Part shown: in pieces, positions 7,264-15,376 of the stretch | Layout: the number at the start of each line of letters is the position of its first letter | Position numbering within the stretch: the stretch's first letter is position 1 | Source: Polyangium fumosum | Lineage (GTDB): Bacteria > Myxococcota_A > Polyangia > Polyangiales > Polyangiaceae | Assembly (NCBI RefSeq): GCF_005144585.1 | Contig: NZ_SSMQ01000017.1 | Span: 119,558-183,557, forward strand | Direction of reading: 5' to 3' | Length of the DNA stretch: 64,000 nt | The notes under the pieces: model-generated | Database searches by the model: none | Told to the model about the DNA's origin: nothing | The model's input: only the letters and a program-made list of their open reading frames with translations | Position numbers and translations under genes: made by a program

Positions 7264-10209
7264 CTAGCGCCGGAACGGGTTTGGGAACCGCTCCTTCGGC
7301 TTGTCGACGTAGTTGCCGCCGCCGGGCGCCGCGATGCGCGTGCCCGAGATCCTGAGCGGGTTCAGGAGCAGCGGCCGCAGGAGCGCCTTCGCCTTCTCGT
7401 CGAGCGGCTGCAGGAAGGCTTCGACCTTCTTCGCGACGTCCGAGAGCTGCTCGCTCAGGTTGATCATGTCCGTCGACGTCGGCGGCGCCGGGATGTCCTG
7501 CATGACCCGGCGCAGCTCCGTGATGCTGTCGAGGTACTTCTGCAGCGGCGTGTCCGTGATCGGCTGGCCCGGGCGCGTGTTCTCGGGCGGCACGCCGAAC
7601 GAGATGAGGGCCGCGAACGAGGGCGGCACCGTGCTCGGGCGCTCACCCATCTTCGTCACGTCGACGTTCGTGGTGATGCGCAGGCCGCCGGTCTTCTGCG
7701 AAAACTGCTGCTGGAGCTTCGTGTTGAACATCTTGTTCAACTCGTCCTTGTTCACGCTTGGACCGTCGCCCTTCTTGTACTTCTTCCACTGCGTGTGGTC
7801 CTCGACCGCGCGCAGGATCTGCAGGTACGGGTAGGGCGTGTTGAGCAGGATGTTGTAGAGGTCGAGCGCCTCTTTCACGGTCGAGGGCGGGGTGATCGTG
7901 ATGTCGGCGAGGAAGTCGCTCCACTGCTCGATGTAGCGCTGGTCGTAGTCCTCCGAGAGGCGCTTCAGGTTCGTCGGGATCTTGTCGATCGCCTCGTCGG
8001 GCCCGAGTGGCGCCACCCATTGCTCGCTGAGCAGGAGCGCCTCGGCGTTCGCCACGTTGAGGACCACGATGTAGTGGCCCTTGTCCGTGTAGGGGCCCTC
8101 GACGTCCTTGAAGCGTTTGTCCTTCTGGTACCGCGCGCTCTGGATGAACTTCGTCGCGTTCGGGCGGTCGACGAAGAGGTCGGCGAGGCTGAGCGGCGGG
8201 TACTTGCGGTTCTCTTTGCGATCGTCGCCGGCCTCGTCGTACCGCTCGTCGTTCAGGCTGTTGACGAAGAGCTCGTAGTAACGGTCCTGCACCGGGACGG
8301 ACTGAAGTGTCTTGCGGACGTTCTCCACGAGGGCCTTGTCCGCGGGCAGCGGGAGGACCTTCTTGTCTTTGACGAGCTCCAGGTAGTACCGCACGTGCTT
8401 GGCGAGCCGCTCCTTGAGCTCGTACTCCGGCATCGTGCTGTTCGTGGCCTTCAGCAGTTCGGCCCAGAGGCCCGTGAGACGGCCCGTTTCCCAGTCGACG
8501 TCGAGGTTCGCGACGTCGCTCATCATGAGGTACGTCTTCAGGTCGGTGCGCTCGCGGAGGTACTGCTTGCCCTTCGCGTTCTTGAGCCGATCCTCGAGCT
8601 TCGTTTTGCAGGGCAGGACGAAGCCTGTCTGCAAGAGCGCGACGTACGCGGTGACGGCGGGGCGGTAGATCTCCTCGCCGCGGTACATGCCCCAGCCGTA
8701 GCTGAGCGGCAGGTTGGTACGGAAGTCGTCGAGCTCCTTCAGGCGCGCGTAGACGGGGTCGAGCTGCTCGAGCTTCGGACCCGGCTCGCCTTCGCCCCAG
8801 TTGATCTTCATCGCGTTCTCCACGCGCTCCTGCGTGGAGAACATGAGCTCGCGGTTCTGGGCGAAGGAGCGGATGCTCGGGATGGAGAGGATCAGGCCGA
8901 GCGTGAAGGCGGCAGCGCTCACCGCGATGCGCATGATCTTCTGCCGCTTGATCTCGGCCGCGCTGCGCGAGGCGACGTCGCCGTCGGGGAAGACGACGTT
9001 CATGAAGACGTCGTGGAGGAAGTAACTCTTCGACTCGGTGACCTGCTGCGCTGCGGTCTCCGGCGGGCGGATGCCCATCGCGTGGCCCATGCGCGCGAGC
9101 ACGCGGTCGAGCGGACGACCTTCCTGCGTGCCGCTCGTGAAGTAGAAGCCGCGGAAGAGCGGCGTGCCCTGGAAGGCGTTCACCGCGAAGATCGTCTGCA
9201 CGAGCTCGGTGAGGTTGCGCTTGATGCCCGCGAACTCGAGCGGGAACTGGTAGATGCGCTCGCGCGCCTCACGGTTTCGCTCCTGCGCGAGGCGCTTCAG
9301 CGAGCGGGCGTGGACCTTCTGGACGAGCGTGTCGAACTCGCGCTCGAAGAGCTGCTGGGGGTTCGACTTGTTCTCGGTGAGCTTGACCGTTGCGCCCCAG
9401 GCCTGCGCGCGGTCGCTCTTGCGGATGTCGCCGAAGAACTCGATGAAGCCGGCGATGAGGTCGCACTTCGTGAAGAGCACGTAGACGGGCACGACCATCT
9501 GGAGCTGGGTCATGACCTCGTCGATACGGGCGCGTAGCTTCTTGCCGGTCGACTCGATCTGCTGCTCGGAGGCGTCGATGAGCTCGGCGATGCTGATGGC
9601 CACGAGCACGCCGTTGATCGGCTTGCGGCTGCGGTAGCGCTTGAGCATCTGAAGGAAGGAGATCCACTCGTCGTGGTCGTCGCCCTCCGTCGTGTAGCGG
9701 CCCGCGGTGTCGAGCAGGATCGCCTCGTTCGTGAACCACCAGTCGCAGTTGCGGGTGCCGCCGACGCCGCGCACGCCGCCGCCGCGGGGATCGGCGAAGG
9801 GGAAGACGAGGCCGGAGTGCTTCAGCGCGGTCGTCTTGCCGGCGCCCGGAGGGCCGATGATCACGTACCAGGGCAGCGAGTAGAGCGCGGCCGCCCCGCC
9901 CTTCTTGTTCTTGCCGAGCTTCGAGGTCTTGAGGGCGTTGATGCCGCCCTGGACCTGCTTCTGGAGCTCCTGGATCTCGGCGCGCCGCTCGGGCCGCGCG
10001 TTGAGCGCCTGCTGCGCGCCTTGTTGCGCGATGGCGCGCTCGAGCGCGGAGGCGGCGCGGCTTGCCCGGATCCGGTTCCAGAGGAGCCGCACGACCGAGA
10101 CGAGCACGATGAGCACCGTGCCGACGATCGGGAGCCAGAGCGGCAGCTTGAGGATGTACCAGAGCGCCCAGACGATCAGCGCGAGGAGCGCAGATAGAAC
10201 CCACCACAC
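7264..10209 (-). CDS. TssM/IcmF-like inner-membrane ATPase-fold protein
   Basis: A 981-residue protein of the IcmF/TssM family, the inner-membrane component that links the type VI secretion baseplate complex to the envelope. It has two N-terminal membrane helices (residues about 1-44), a Walker A motif GPPGAGKTT followed by a GTPase-like domain (LLDTAGRYTTEGDD, FTKCDLIAGF), a third membrane helix (about 425-445, IAVSAAAFTLGLILSIPSI) and a large periplasmic region. It is shorter than usual TssM (about 1,100-1,200 residues), missing length at the C-terminal end. No other type VI gene is in the window, so it is either an orphan or serves a distant cluster. Its neighbour upstream is an uncharacterised 264-residue gene, probably co-transcribed (80-nt gap). 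Confidence 0.85.
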   Translation of the reverse strand: MWWVLSALLALIVWALWYILKLPLWLPIVGTVLIVLVSVVRLLWNRIRASRAASALERAIAQQGAQQALNARPERRAEIQELQKQVQGGINALKTSKLGKNKKGGAAALYSLPWYVIIGPPGAGKTTALKHSGLVFPFADPRGGGVRGVGGTRNCDWWFTNEAILLDTAGRYTTEGDDHDEWISFLQMLKRYRSRKPINGVLVAISIAELIDASEQQIESTGKKLRARIDEVMTQLQMVVPVYVLFTKCDLIAGFIEFFGDIRKSDRAQAWGATVKLTENKSNPQQLFEREFDTLVQKVHARSLKRLAQERNREARERIYQFPLEFAGIKRNLTELVQTIFAVNAFQGTPLFRGFYFTSGTQEGRPLDRVLARMGHAMGIRPPETAAQQVTESKSYFLHDVFMNVVFPDGDVASRSAAEIKRQKIMRIAVSAAAFTLGLILSIPSIRSFAQNRELMFSTQERVENAMKINWGEGEPGPKLEQLDPVYARLKELDDFRTNLPLSYGWGMYRGEEIYRPAVTAYVALLQTGFVLPCKTKLEDRLKNAKGKQYLRERTDLKTYLMMSDVANLDVDWETGRLTGLWAELLKATNSTMPEYELKERLAKHVRYYLELVKDKKVLPLPADKALVENVRKTLQSVPVQDRYYELFVNSLNDERYDEAGDDRKENRKYPPLSLADLFVDRPNATKFIQSARYQKDKRFKDVEGPYTDKGHYIVVLNVANAEALLLSEQWVAPLGPDEAIDKIPTNLKRLSEDYDQRYIEQWSDFLADITITPPSTVKEALDLYNILLNTPYPYLQILRAVEDHTQWKKYKKGDGPSVNKDELNKMFNTKLQQQFSQKTGGLRITTNVDVTKMGERPSTVPPSFAALISFGVPPENTRPGQPITDTPLQKYLDSITELRRVMQDIPAPPTSTDMINLSEQLSDVAKKVEAFLQPLDEKAKALLRPLLLNPLRISGTRIAAPGGGNYVDKPKERFPNPFRR

Positions 10210-10289
10210 GGTGGAGCGACCTTATCACGAGGGGCCGCCCTCGCTCCGCATCCTTCGGATCGAGGCCGTCTTCGCAGGAAGACGTGTGT

Positions 10290-11084
10290 TCAGGAGTAGT
10301 CGTCGGGCTCGAGGTGCGCGTCGGCCTCCATCCCCGCGGCCATGCGGCGGGCGCGGATGGCTTCGACGATGATCTCGACGACTTCCAGGTGCGTCGACGG
10401 GGCGTGGTACTCGGCGTCGGAGACGGGCGGGAGCAAGGCGAGGCGCTCGGCGACGGCCGCTCGGTCGTCCTCGTCGAGCTCGAGGAGCGCAGGGCCGAGG
10501 TCATCCGTGGGATCGGGGACGACGACTTCGTCCGGCGTCGCCTCGCTCTCCGCGGCCGCCTCCGCGCCCTCGTTCTCGTCGTCGTCCTCGTCTGCGTCGT
10601 CGCCCTTGCGCCCCTGGATCGGAGAAGCGTCACGCGGGGGCGTGGGGGGCAGATCGAGCGCGCGCGTGGCGAGCTCGATCGGACGGAGGATCAGGTAAAC
10701 GGGCTCGAGCTCGACGCGCCACGAGCGCGGATCGTGCTCGTCTTCGAGGCGCCAGAAGCCCTGGAATTTGCGACGCGCGATCTCGCCGAGGTAGGCGCCG
10801 ATGGCCTGCGCGAGGAGCGGGCGCGCCTCCTTGCGATCACGCGTCTCCTCGCGTGCTTTCTCGATGTAGTGATCGAGCACGGGCAAGGTCTCGGGTTCGA
10901 AGTCGAGCTTGAAGCCGATGGATCGCTCGACGAATCGAACGCAGGAGTCCGCGAGATCCTGAACCGCGCGCGGCGGCGGCGGCGTGAGGGGCGCGCTCGA
11001 ACGTTCGATCGTGCCCTGCGTCATCGCCGATGGGATCGCGTGACCGTTGGTTTTGCCGTTGCTTTTCCCGTTCGTCCCTGTCAC
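10290..11084 (-). CDS. Uncharacterised protein upstream of tssM-like gene
   Basis: A 264-residue soluble protein with no recognised family. It starts at GTG 11084, which has AAGGAAGG 5 nt upstream. After a low-complexity N-terminus rich in Gly/Asn/Lys, residues 40-150 form a predicted globular part (LADSCVRFVERSIGFKLDF, IGAYLGEIARRKFQGFWRLE, YLILRPIELATRAL). A very acidic linker (DDADEDDDENEGAE, about residues 160-185) precedes a helical end (HLEVVEIIVEAIRARRM). Its position 80 nt before the TssM-like gene and the same strand suggest a functional link to that membrane protein; this is inference from context. Confidence 0.7.
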   Translation of the reverse strand: MTGTNGKSNGKTNGHAIPSAMTQGTIERSSAPLTPPPPRAVQDLADSCVRFVERSIGFKLDFEPETLPVLDHYIEKAREETRDRKEARPLLAQAIGAYLGEIARRKFQGFWRLEDEHDPRSWRVELEPVYLILRPIELATRALDLPPTPPRDASPIQGRKGDDADEDDDENEGAEAAAESEATPDEVVVPDPTDDLGPALLELDEDDRAAVAERLALLPPVSDAEYHAPSTHLEVVEIIVEAIRARRMAAGMEADAHLEPDDYS

Positions 11085-11118
11085 GCGAGCCTTCCTTCCA
11101 TCTTTTCGGCGCAGGAGC

Positions 11119-11143
11119 CACGAGCGCTTTTTTCGCGCTCGTG
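11119..11143 (-). promoter_or_regulatory. Hairpin in the leader of the 264-residue gene
   Basis: A perfect 9-bp inverted repeat, CACGAGCGC and GCGCTCGTG, with a T-rich 7-nt loop, lies 35 nt before the GTG at 11084. A second inverted repeat, GAACACG and CGTGTTC (11152-11158 and 11168-11174), lies just beyond. Together with the AT-rich tract 11237-11260 they mark the divergent promoter region 11085-11305. Confidence 0.4.
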
Positions 11144-11258
11144 AGGCGCGAGAACACGCTGGATCTTCGTGTTCGTTCTCTAACGAAGGGCATCGTTTTA
11201 AGCGACGAAACCCTTTGAAACAGGCTGATCCGAAGGAAAATTTTTTTCGACGAAAATA

Positions 11259-11273
11259 CTACCGTAACGGTAG
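11259..11273. promoter_or_regulatory. Palindrome upstream of metallophosphoesterase gene
   Basis: CTACCG-TAA-CGGTAG is a perfect 6-bp-arm palindrome centred 40 nt before the ATG at 11306, right after a local AT-rich tract (AATTTTTTT at 11239). It has the look of an operator at or near the promoter. No regulator for it can be named. Confidence 0.4.
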
Positions 11274-11305
11274 GTGCCTCATGCTACCCTCCGGTCCTCA
11301 CGCAC

Positions 11306-12043
11306 ATGCGGATTGGAGTCTTCAGCGACACGCATGCCAACTACGAGGCGCTCAGTGCTGTGCTGGAGGCGTACCGGCGCGAGCGCATCGATGTCTACTA
11401 CTGTCTCGGCGACACGGTAGGCTATGGCGGATCCCCGAACGAATGCGCCGATCTGGTCCGGAAGATCGCCAAGAAAACGATCCTCGGGAATCATGACGCG
11501 GCCGTCGCCGGACGAATGGACTACTCGTATTACTACGAGGCCGCTCGTCAGGCACTCGACACCCATGCGTCGATGCTCTCTGCCGAGAACGCCGCCTGGC
11601 TCAAGAACCTGCCGTACCAGGAGAAGTTGACCGATATCGGCGTCGACCTCTGCCACGGTTCGCCGGTTCGCCTTGAAGAGTTCGAGTACATCTTCGCCCC
11701 CGAGCAGGCACGTGAGTGTCTGCCGATGTACGCCGAGCTCGGGCATCTCACCCTCATCGGGCACTCGCACCTCTGCAAGGTCTTCGCGCTGACGCCGACG
11801 ACCGTGGAAGAGCTGCCCGCGGTCGACTTCACGCTCGACCCCAACAGGAAGTACATCGTGAGCGTCGGATCGGTCGGCCAGCCGCGCGATTACGACAACC
11901 GCGCGAGCTACACGATCTACGACAGCGAAGTAAAACGCTTCGAGTTCAAACGAGTCGAGTACGACATCGAGACCGCAGCCGAGAAGGTGCTGCGGGCGAA
12001 GCTCGAGCGGAACTTCGCGCATCGGTTGTACATCGGCGTTTAG
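11306..12043 (+). CDS. Calcineurin-like metallophosphoesterase
   Basis: A 245-residue phosphoesterase of the MPP superfamily. All metal-binding blocks are visible: FSDTHAN (D-x-H), GDTVGYGG (GD), GNHDA (GNH[DE]), HGSP and GHSHLCK (GHxH), so a two-metal active site is expected. It probably hydrolyses a phosphomonoester or phosphodiester in the cytoplasm, as there is no signal peptide; the substrate cannot be told. No Shine-Dalgarno sequence is evident before the ATG. Its promoter region contains the CTACCG palindrome. Confidence 0.88.
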   Translation: MRIGVFSDTHANYEALSAVLEAYRRERIDVYYCLGDTVGYGGSPNECADLVRKIAKKTILGNHDAAVAGRMDYSYYYEAARQALDTHASMLSAENAAWLKNLPYQEKLTDIGVDLCHGSPVRLEEFEYIFAPEQARECLPMYAELGHLTLIGHSHLCKVFALTPTTVEELPAVDFTLDPNRKYIVSVGSVGQPRDYDNRASYTIYDSEVKRFEFKRVEYDIETAAEKVLRAKLERNFAHRLYIGV

Positions 12044-12048
12044 TCATG

Positions 12049-12112
12049 GTGGGGGGGCTCCGGTCGGCTCGCGAAGCGAGCCTTCCTCTGCCCCCCACAC
12101 CCCCCGCGGGTT
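12049..12112. terminator. G/C-tract hairpin between convergent genes
   Basis: Between the phosphoesterase and methyltransferase genes a run of seven G is followed by GGCTCGC-gaa-GCGAGCC (12067-12083) and then CCCCCC twice. The inner stem and outer G/C tracts can form a two-part hairpin suitable as a bidirectional terminator. Its plan (G-tract, inner stem, C-tracts) resembles family B, but the sequence differs. Confidence 0.45.
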
Positions 12113-12160
12113 CGAGCTGAAGGGTTTTCCCGTGGGTTCGAGTTGGGGCGTTGCGCTTGA

Positions 12161-13009
12161 TCAGCGGCGGCGGGCGCGGGCGCGCAAGACCAGCGTGATC
12201 GAGTCGCGGGTCGGGGGCGAGCGGTCGAAGTCGCCCCACGCGTCGAGGATCTCGAAGCCGTTGTAGTGGAGGAGCGCTTCGAGCTCGCGCGGGTAGAACT
12301 GCCGGTGCGCGAGCGGTGTCATCCACGCGTCCCCGCCTGCGACCGGCGAGAACTCCATGGCGACGAACAGGATCTGGCGGAGCTTGTCGTAGTCGAAGCG
12401 CTCCGTGTACCGGACGGGCATGCCCTTGCCGTCGGGCGTCGGGTAGTTGAAGCGCGGCGTCGCATAGGCGCGCCCAGGATCCCGCGCGAGCTCTTCAGGC
12501 TCGGGGATCGAGACGTCGAAGACGAGCTCGCCGCGCGGCGCGAGGTGCTCTCGCACGCGCGCGAGGAAGCGCTCGACGTCGACCCGCGTGTAGAGGTGCA
12601 GGAAGGCGTTGAAAGGGCAAAAGACGAGCGGGAAGCGGCGGTCAAGGCGGACCGTCCGCATGTCGCCGCGCTTCGTGCGGACCCGCGCCCGGACGTCCGC
12701 AGGCTCTTCGCGCAGGCGCGCGCGCAGGTCCGCGAGCATCTCGCTGGAGAGATCAACGCCCGTGACGTCGAGGCCGAGCCGCGCGATCGGGAGCGTGATG
12801 CGTCCGTTGCCGCAGCCGTACTCGAGCACGGGGCCGCCACGCTCGGACGCGTAGTCCGCGTAAAAACGGACGTCGTCGAGCCGCGAGCGGTAGGTCTTCG
12901 TGTAGTAGGCGGGGTCTTCGTAATGAGCCGAGGTGCCAGCCTCGAGCTCGAGATCACGCCGGACACGCGTATGCGTGCGCGCAGGGCGTTTGCTCGGGGG
13001 AGAGGACAT
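12161..13009 (-). CDS. Class I SAM-dependent methyltransferase
   Basis: A 282-residue methyltransferase with the SAM-binding glycine motif VLEYGCGNGRITLPIA, acidic loop VTGVDLSSEML, and a motif IV region RFPLVFCPFNAFLHLYT. The N-terminus has a basic extension before the family core AHYEDPAYYTKTY. The C-terminal region (YPRELEALLHYNGFEILDAWGDF) resembles small-molecule or lipid methyltransferases of the UbiE/Cfa-like type; the substrate is unknown. It is the last gene of the pyrH-rpoZ-methyltransferase operon, 24 nt after rpoZ. Confidence 0.85.
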   Translation of the reverse strand: MSSPPSKRPARTHTRVRRDLELEAGTSAHYEDPAYYTKTYRSRLDDVRFYADYASERGGPVLEYGCGNGRITLPIARLGLDVTGVDLSSEMLADLRARLREEPADVRARVRTKRGDMRTVRLDRRFPLVFCPFNAFLHLYTRVDVERFLARVREHLAPRGELVFDVSIPEPEELARDPGRAYATPRFNYPTPDGKGMPVRYTERFDYDKLRQILFVAMEFSPVAGGDAWMTPLAHRQFYPRELEALLHYNGFEILDAWGDFDRSPPTRDSITLVLRARARRR

Positions 13010-13033
13010 GTCCGGGGCTGCCCGGCGACGCGA

Positions 13034-13273
13034 TCAGCGGTCGAGGGCGTGCTGGTGGCGGAGCCACTCGTACACGACTTCCGAGGAGTTCCGGTGGAAG
13101 TGCACCTTGCCAGCCGCGATCTCGCGCAAGCTTGTCACAGCGGGCTTGTTCCTCGTCTTCAGCAGAGGCTCGGCGCCCTTCATGAGCTGCCGGGTGCGGT
13201 TCGAGGCCAGGACGACGAGGGCGAAGCGGTTCTCTTCGCGCTCGAGGCAATCTTCAACGGTGACGCGTGCCAT
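13034..13273 (-). CDS. rpoZ: RNA polymerase omega subunit
   Basis: A 79-residue protein that fits the omega subunit: [50 protein letters not shown]. Omega binds the C-terminus of beta-prime and helps RNA polymerase assembly. Its MAR start is retained, as needed for ppGpp site 1 in proteobacterial omega. It sits between pyrH (88 nt upstream, with a hairpin in the gap) and a methyltransferase gene. Confidence 0.95.
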   Translation of the reverse strand: MARVTVEDCLEREENRFALVVLASNRTRQLMKGAEPLLKTRNKPAVTSLREIAAGKVHFHRNSSEVVYEWLRHQHALDR

Positions 13274-13319
13274 AGGTGGGACTCGGGAGGTTAGCCGTCC
13301 TCGGGGAAACGCGCAACTT

Positions 13320-13356
13320 GCGTTCCCGACCGGGAGGGCCCGTCCGTCGGGAACGC
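13320..13356 (-). promoter_or_regulatory. Hairpin between pyrH and rpoZ
   Basis: A perfect 11-bp stem GCGTTCCCGAC / GTCGGGAACGC with a 15-nt loop begins 5 nt after the pyrH stop. No T-tract follows on the reverse strand, so it may be a partial terminator, an RNA-processing site or a 3'-end stabiliser that sets the pyrH to rpoZ ratio. Confidence 0.45.
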
Positions 13357-13361
13357 GTAGG

Positions 13362-14141
13362 TCACGCCTCGACGACGGTGCCGATGTTTTCGCCTTTGCA
13401 GACGCGCAGGATGTTCCCGCGCGTCGTCAACTTGAAGACGCGGATGGGGAGCTTGTTCTCGCGGCAGAGCGTGACGGCGGTCGAGTCCATCACGCCGATC
13501 CGGTCGACGAGGAAGCGGTCGTACGAGAGCTTCGTGAACATCTGCGCGTCCTCGTGGCGCGCCGGGTCGCGGTCGTAGATGCCCTCGACCTTGGTGGCCT
13601 TGAAGATCGCCTGCGCCTGGATCTCCATGGCCCGGAGCGCCGCCGCGGTGTCCGTCGAGAAGAACGGGTTGCCCGTGCCGGCGGCGAAGATGACCACGCT
13701 GCCCTTCTCGAGGTGTCGCATCGCGCGGCGCCGGATGTACGGCTCGGCGACCTGGCGGATCTCGATCGCGGTCATCACGCGCGTGGGGACGCCGTGCTTT
13801 TCGAGCGCGTCCTGGAGCGCGAGCGAGTTGATGACCGTCGCGAGCATGCCCATGTAGTCGCTCTGCGAGCGATCCATGCCGGCGCTCGCGCCCTTCAAGC
13901 CGCGGAAGATGTTGCCACCGCCGACGACGATGCCGATCTGCACGCCGAGCGAGGAGAGCTCCGCGATCTCGGCGGCGACACGCTGGAGCGTATCGGGGTG
14001 AATGCCGAAGTTGCCCTCGCCGCACAGGGCCTCGCCGCTGATCTTGAGGACGATGCGGCGGTACTTGAGGCCAGGGGCCGGGCTCGGCGGAGGGGGAAGG
14101 GTCGAGTCGTCGCGGTCTTGACGGGTCGCGTCGCGGGTCAC
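13362..14141 (-). CDS. pyrH: UMP kinase
   Basis: The enzyme phosphorylates UMP to UDP in pyrimidine synthesis. The sequence carries all hexameric bacterial UMPK blocks: [85 protein letters not shown] at 14141 is preferred, giving 259 residues with an N-terminal tail of about 25 residues. The longer frame to 14321 would run into the divergent lipoprotein gene and has no family match. It heads the operon with rpoZ and the methyltransferase. Confidence 0.94.
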   Translation of the reverse strand: MTRDATRQDRDDSTLPPPPSPAPGLKYRRIVLKISGEALCGEGNFGIHPDTLQRVAAEIAELSSLGVQIGIVVGGGNIFRGLKGASAGMDRSQSDYMGMLATVINSLALQDALEKHGVPTRVMTAIEIRQVAEPYIRRRAMRHLEKGSVVIFAAGTGNPFFSTDTAAALRAMEIQAQAIFKATKVEGIYDRDPARHEDAQMFTKLSYDRFLVDRIGVMDSTAVTLCRENKLPIRVFKLTTRGNILRVCKGENIGTVVEA

Positions 14142-14278
14142 GCGGGTCTCGTAGCCCCGGTTCGCCTCGTCCGCAACGCGTCGTTCGGCAAAAGGCCGGA
14201 GAAGCGGCAAGGTGCTGCGCGCAAACCTCGCAGAACCGCCCCCCAAACGCGCCAGAGAAGTGCTAGACCGGCCGCTCG

Positions 14279-15358
14279 ATGCTGGTGAGGCGCGCGCAAT
14301 CGTTCCTGTTCGTCGCGGCAATCGTCGCGCTCTCCGCAGGCTGCAACGACAAGGCCGTGGAGCCGTCCGCAGCGGACGCCGCGCTGCCTGCAGCAGGGCT
14401 CTCGCAAGAGCAAGCGGCGCGGACGCTGGCGAAGGTCGGCGATCGGGTGATCACGCTCGGCGACTTCGCCGCGACGCTGGAGCGGATGGATCAGTTCGAC
14501 AGGCTCCGCTACCAGACGAAGGAGCGCCGAAAAGAGCTGCTCGACGAGATCATCGACGTGGAGCTGCTCGCCGCCGAGGCGCGGCGCCGCGGGCTCGACA
14601 AGCAGCCCGAGACGGAAGAGGCGATCCGGCAGATCCTGCGTGACGCGATCCTCGCTGACGCGCGGAAAGGCCTGCCCGCGCCGGGCGAGATCCCGGCGAC
14701 CGAGGTGCGCGCGTACTACGAGGCGCACGCAGAGGAGTTCCGCGAGCCGGAGCGGCGTCGCGTCGCGGCGATCGTGTTGTCCGACAAGAAGACGGCAGAG
14801 CGCGTGTTGAAGGACGCGACGAAGATCAAGACCGCGGCCGAGTGGGGCGAGCTTTTCTTCAAGCACTCGGTGACGGCGGCGAAAACGAAGGATCCGGGAG
14901 CGTCGGTGGATCTCGCGGGGGATCTCGGCGTGGTCGGCGCGCCCGACGATCCGCGCGGCAAGAACCCGAAGATCCCCGAGTCGATCCGCGCGGCGGTGTT
15001 CAAGATCGGCAGCGTGGGGTCGGTGCTCGACGAGATCGTCGAGGCGGACGGTCGGTTTTACGTGGTGCGGATGAACGGCATCACGGCGGCGCACAACCGG
15101 ACGCTCCCGGAAGCAGATCGCTCGATCCGCGTAAAACTCCTGCAGCAGAAGATGCAGGAGCGCGAGAAGGCGCTCGAAGCGGAGCTGAAGAAGAAGTTCG
15201 CCGTGGAGATCGACGACGCGGCGCTCGCGAAGGTGAAGCTGCCCGAAGGCGTCAAACCCTTCGAAGGCAAGGATCCGGGGCCGTGGGCGCTGCCCGGATA
15301 CACGCCGCCCGGACAAGAAGCGGCGGACGGCGGCGCGGGCGACGCGGGCGCGCCGTAA
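14279..15358 (+). CDS. Parvulin-type peptidyl-prolyl isomerase lipoprotein
   Basis: A 359-residue lipoprotein (lipobox LSAGC after a hydrophobic start) of the SurA/PpiC type. The N-terminal chaperone-like helical part (residues about 45-150: [34 protein letters not shown]) is followed by a parvulin domain (about 150-275: [55 protein letters not shown]). A charged helical tail and a Gly/Ala end follow. It should act in the periplasm on folding of outer-membrane or secreted proteins. It is divergent from pyrH with 137 nt between. A second parvulin copy is not evident. Confidence 0.87.
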   Translation: MLVRRAQSFLFVAAIVALSAGCNDKAVEPSAADAALPAAGLSQEQAARTLAKVGDRVITLGDFAATLERMDQFDRLRYQTKERRKELLDEIIDVELLAAEARRRGLDKQPETEEAIRQILRDAILADARKGLPAPGEIPATEVRAYYEAHAEEFREPERRRVAAIVLSDKKTAERVLKDATKIKTAAEWGELFFKHSVTAAKTKDPGASVDLAGDLGVVGAPDDPRGKNPKIPESIRAAVFKIGSVGSVLDEIVEADGRFYVVRMNGITAAHNRTLPEADRSIRVKLLQQKMQEREKALEAELKKKFAVEIDDAALAKVKLPEGVKPFEGKDPGPWALPGYTPPGQEAADGGAGDAGAP

Positions 15359-15376
15359 GGTTCGGAAGGACGAACT

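Noticed and set aside
7264..10209. A complete type VI secretion cluster
   Set aside because: Only a TssM-like gene is present; no sheath, Hcp, VgrG, ClpV or baseplate gene is in the window.
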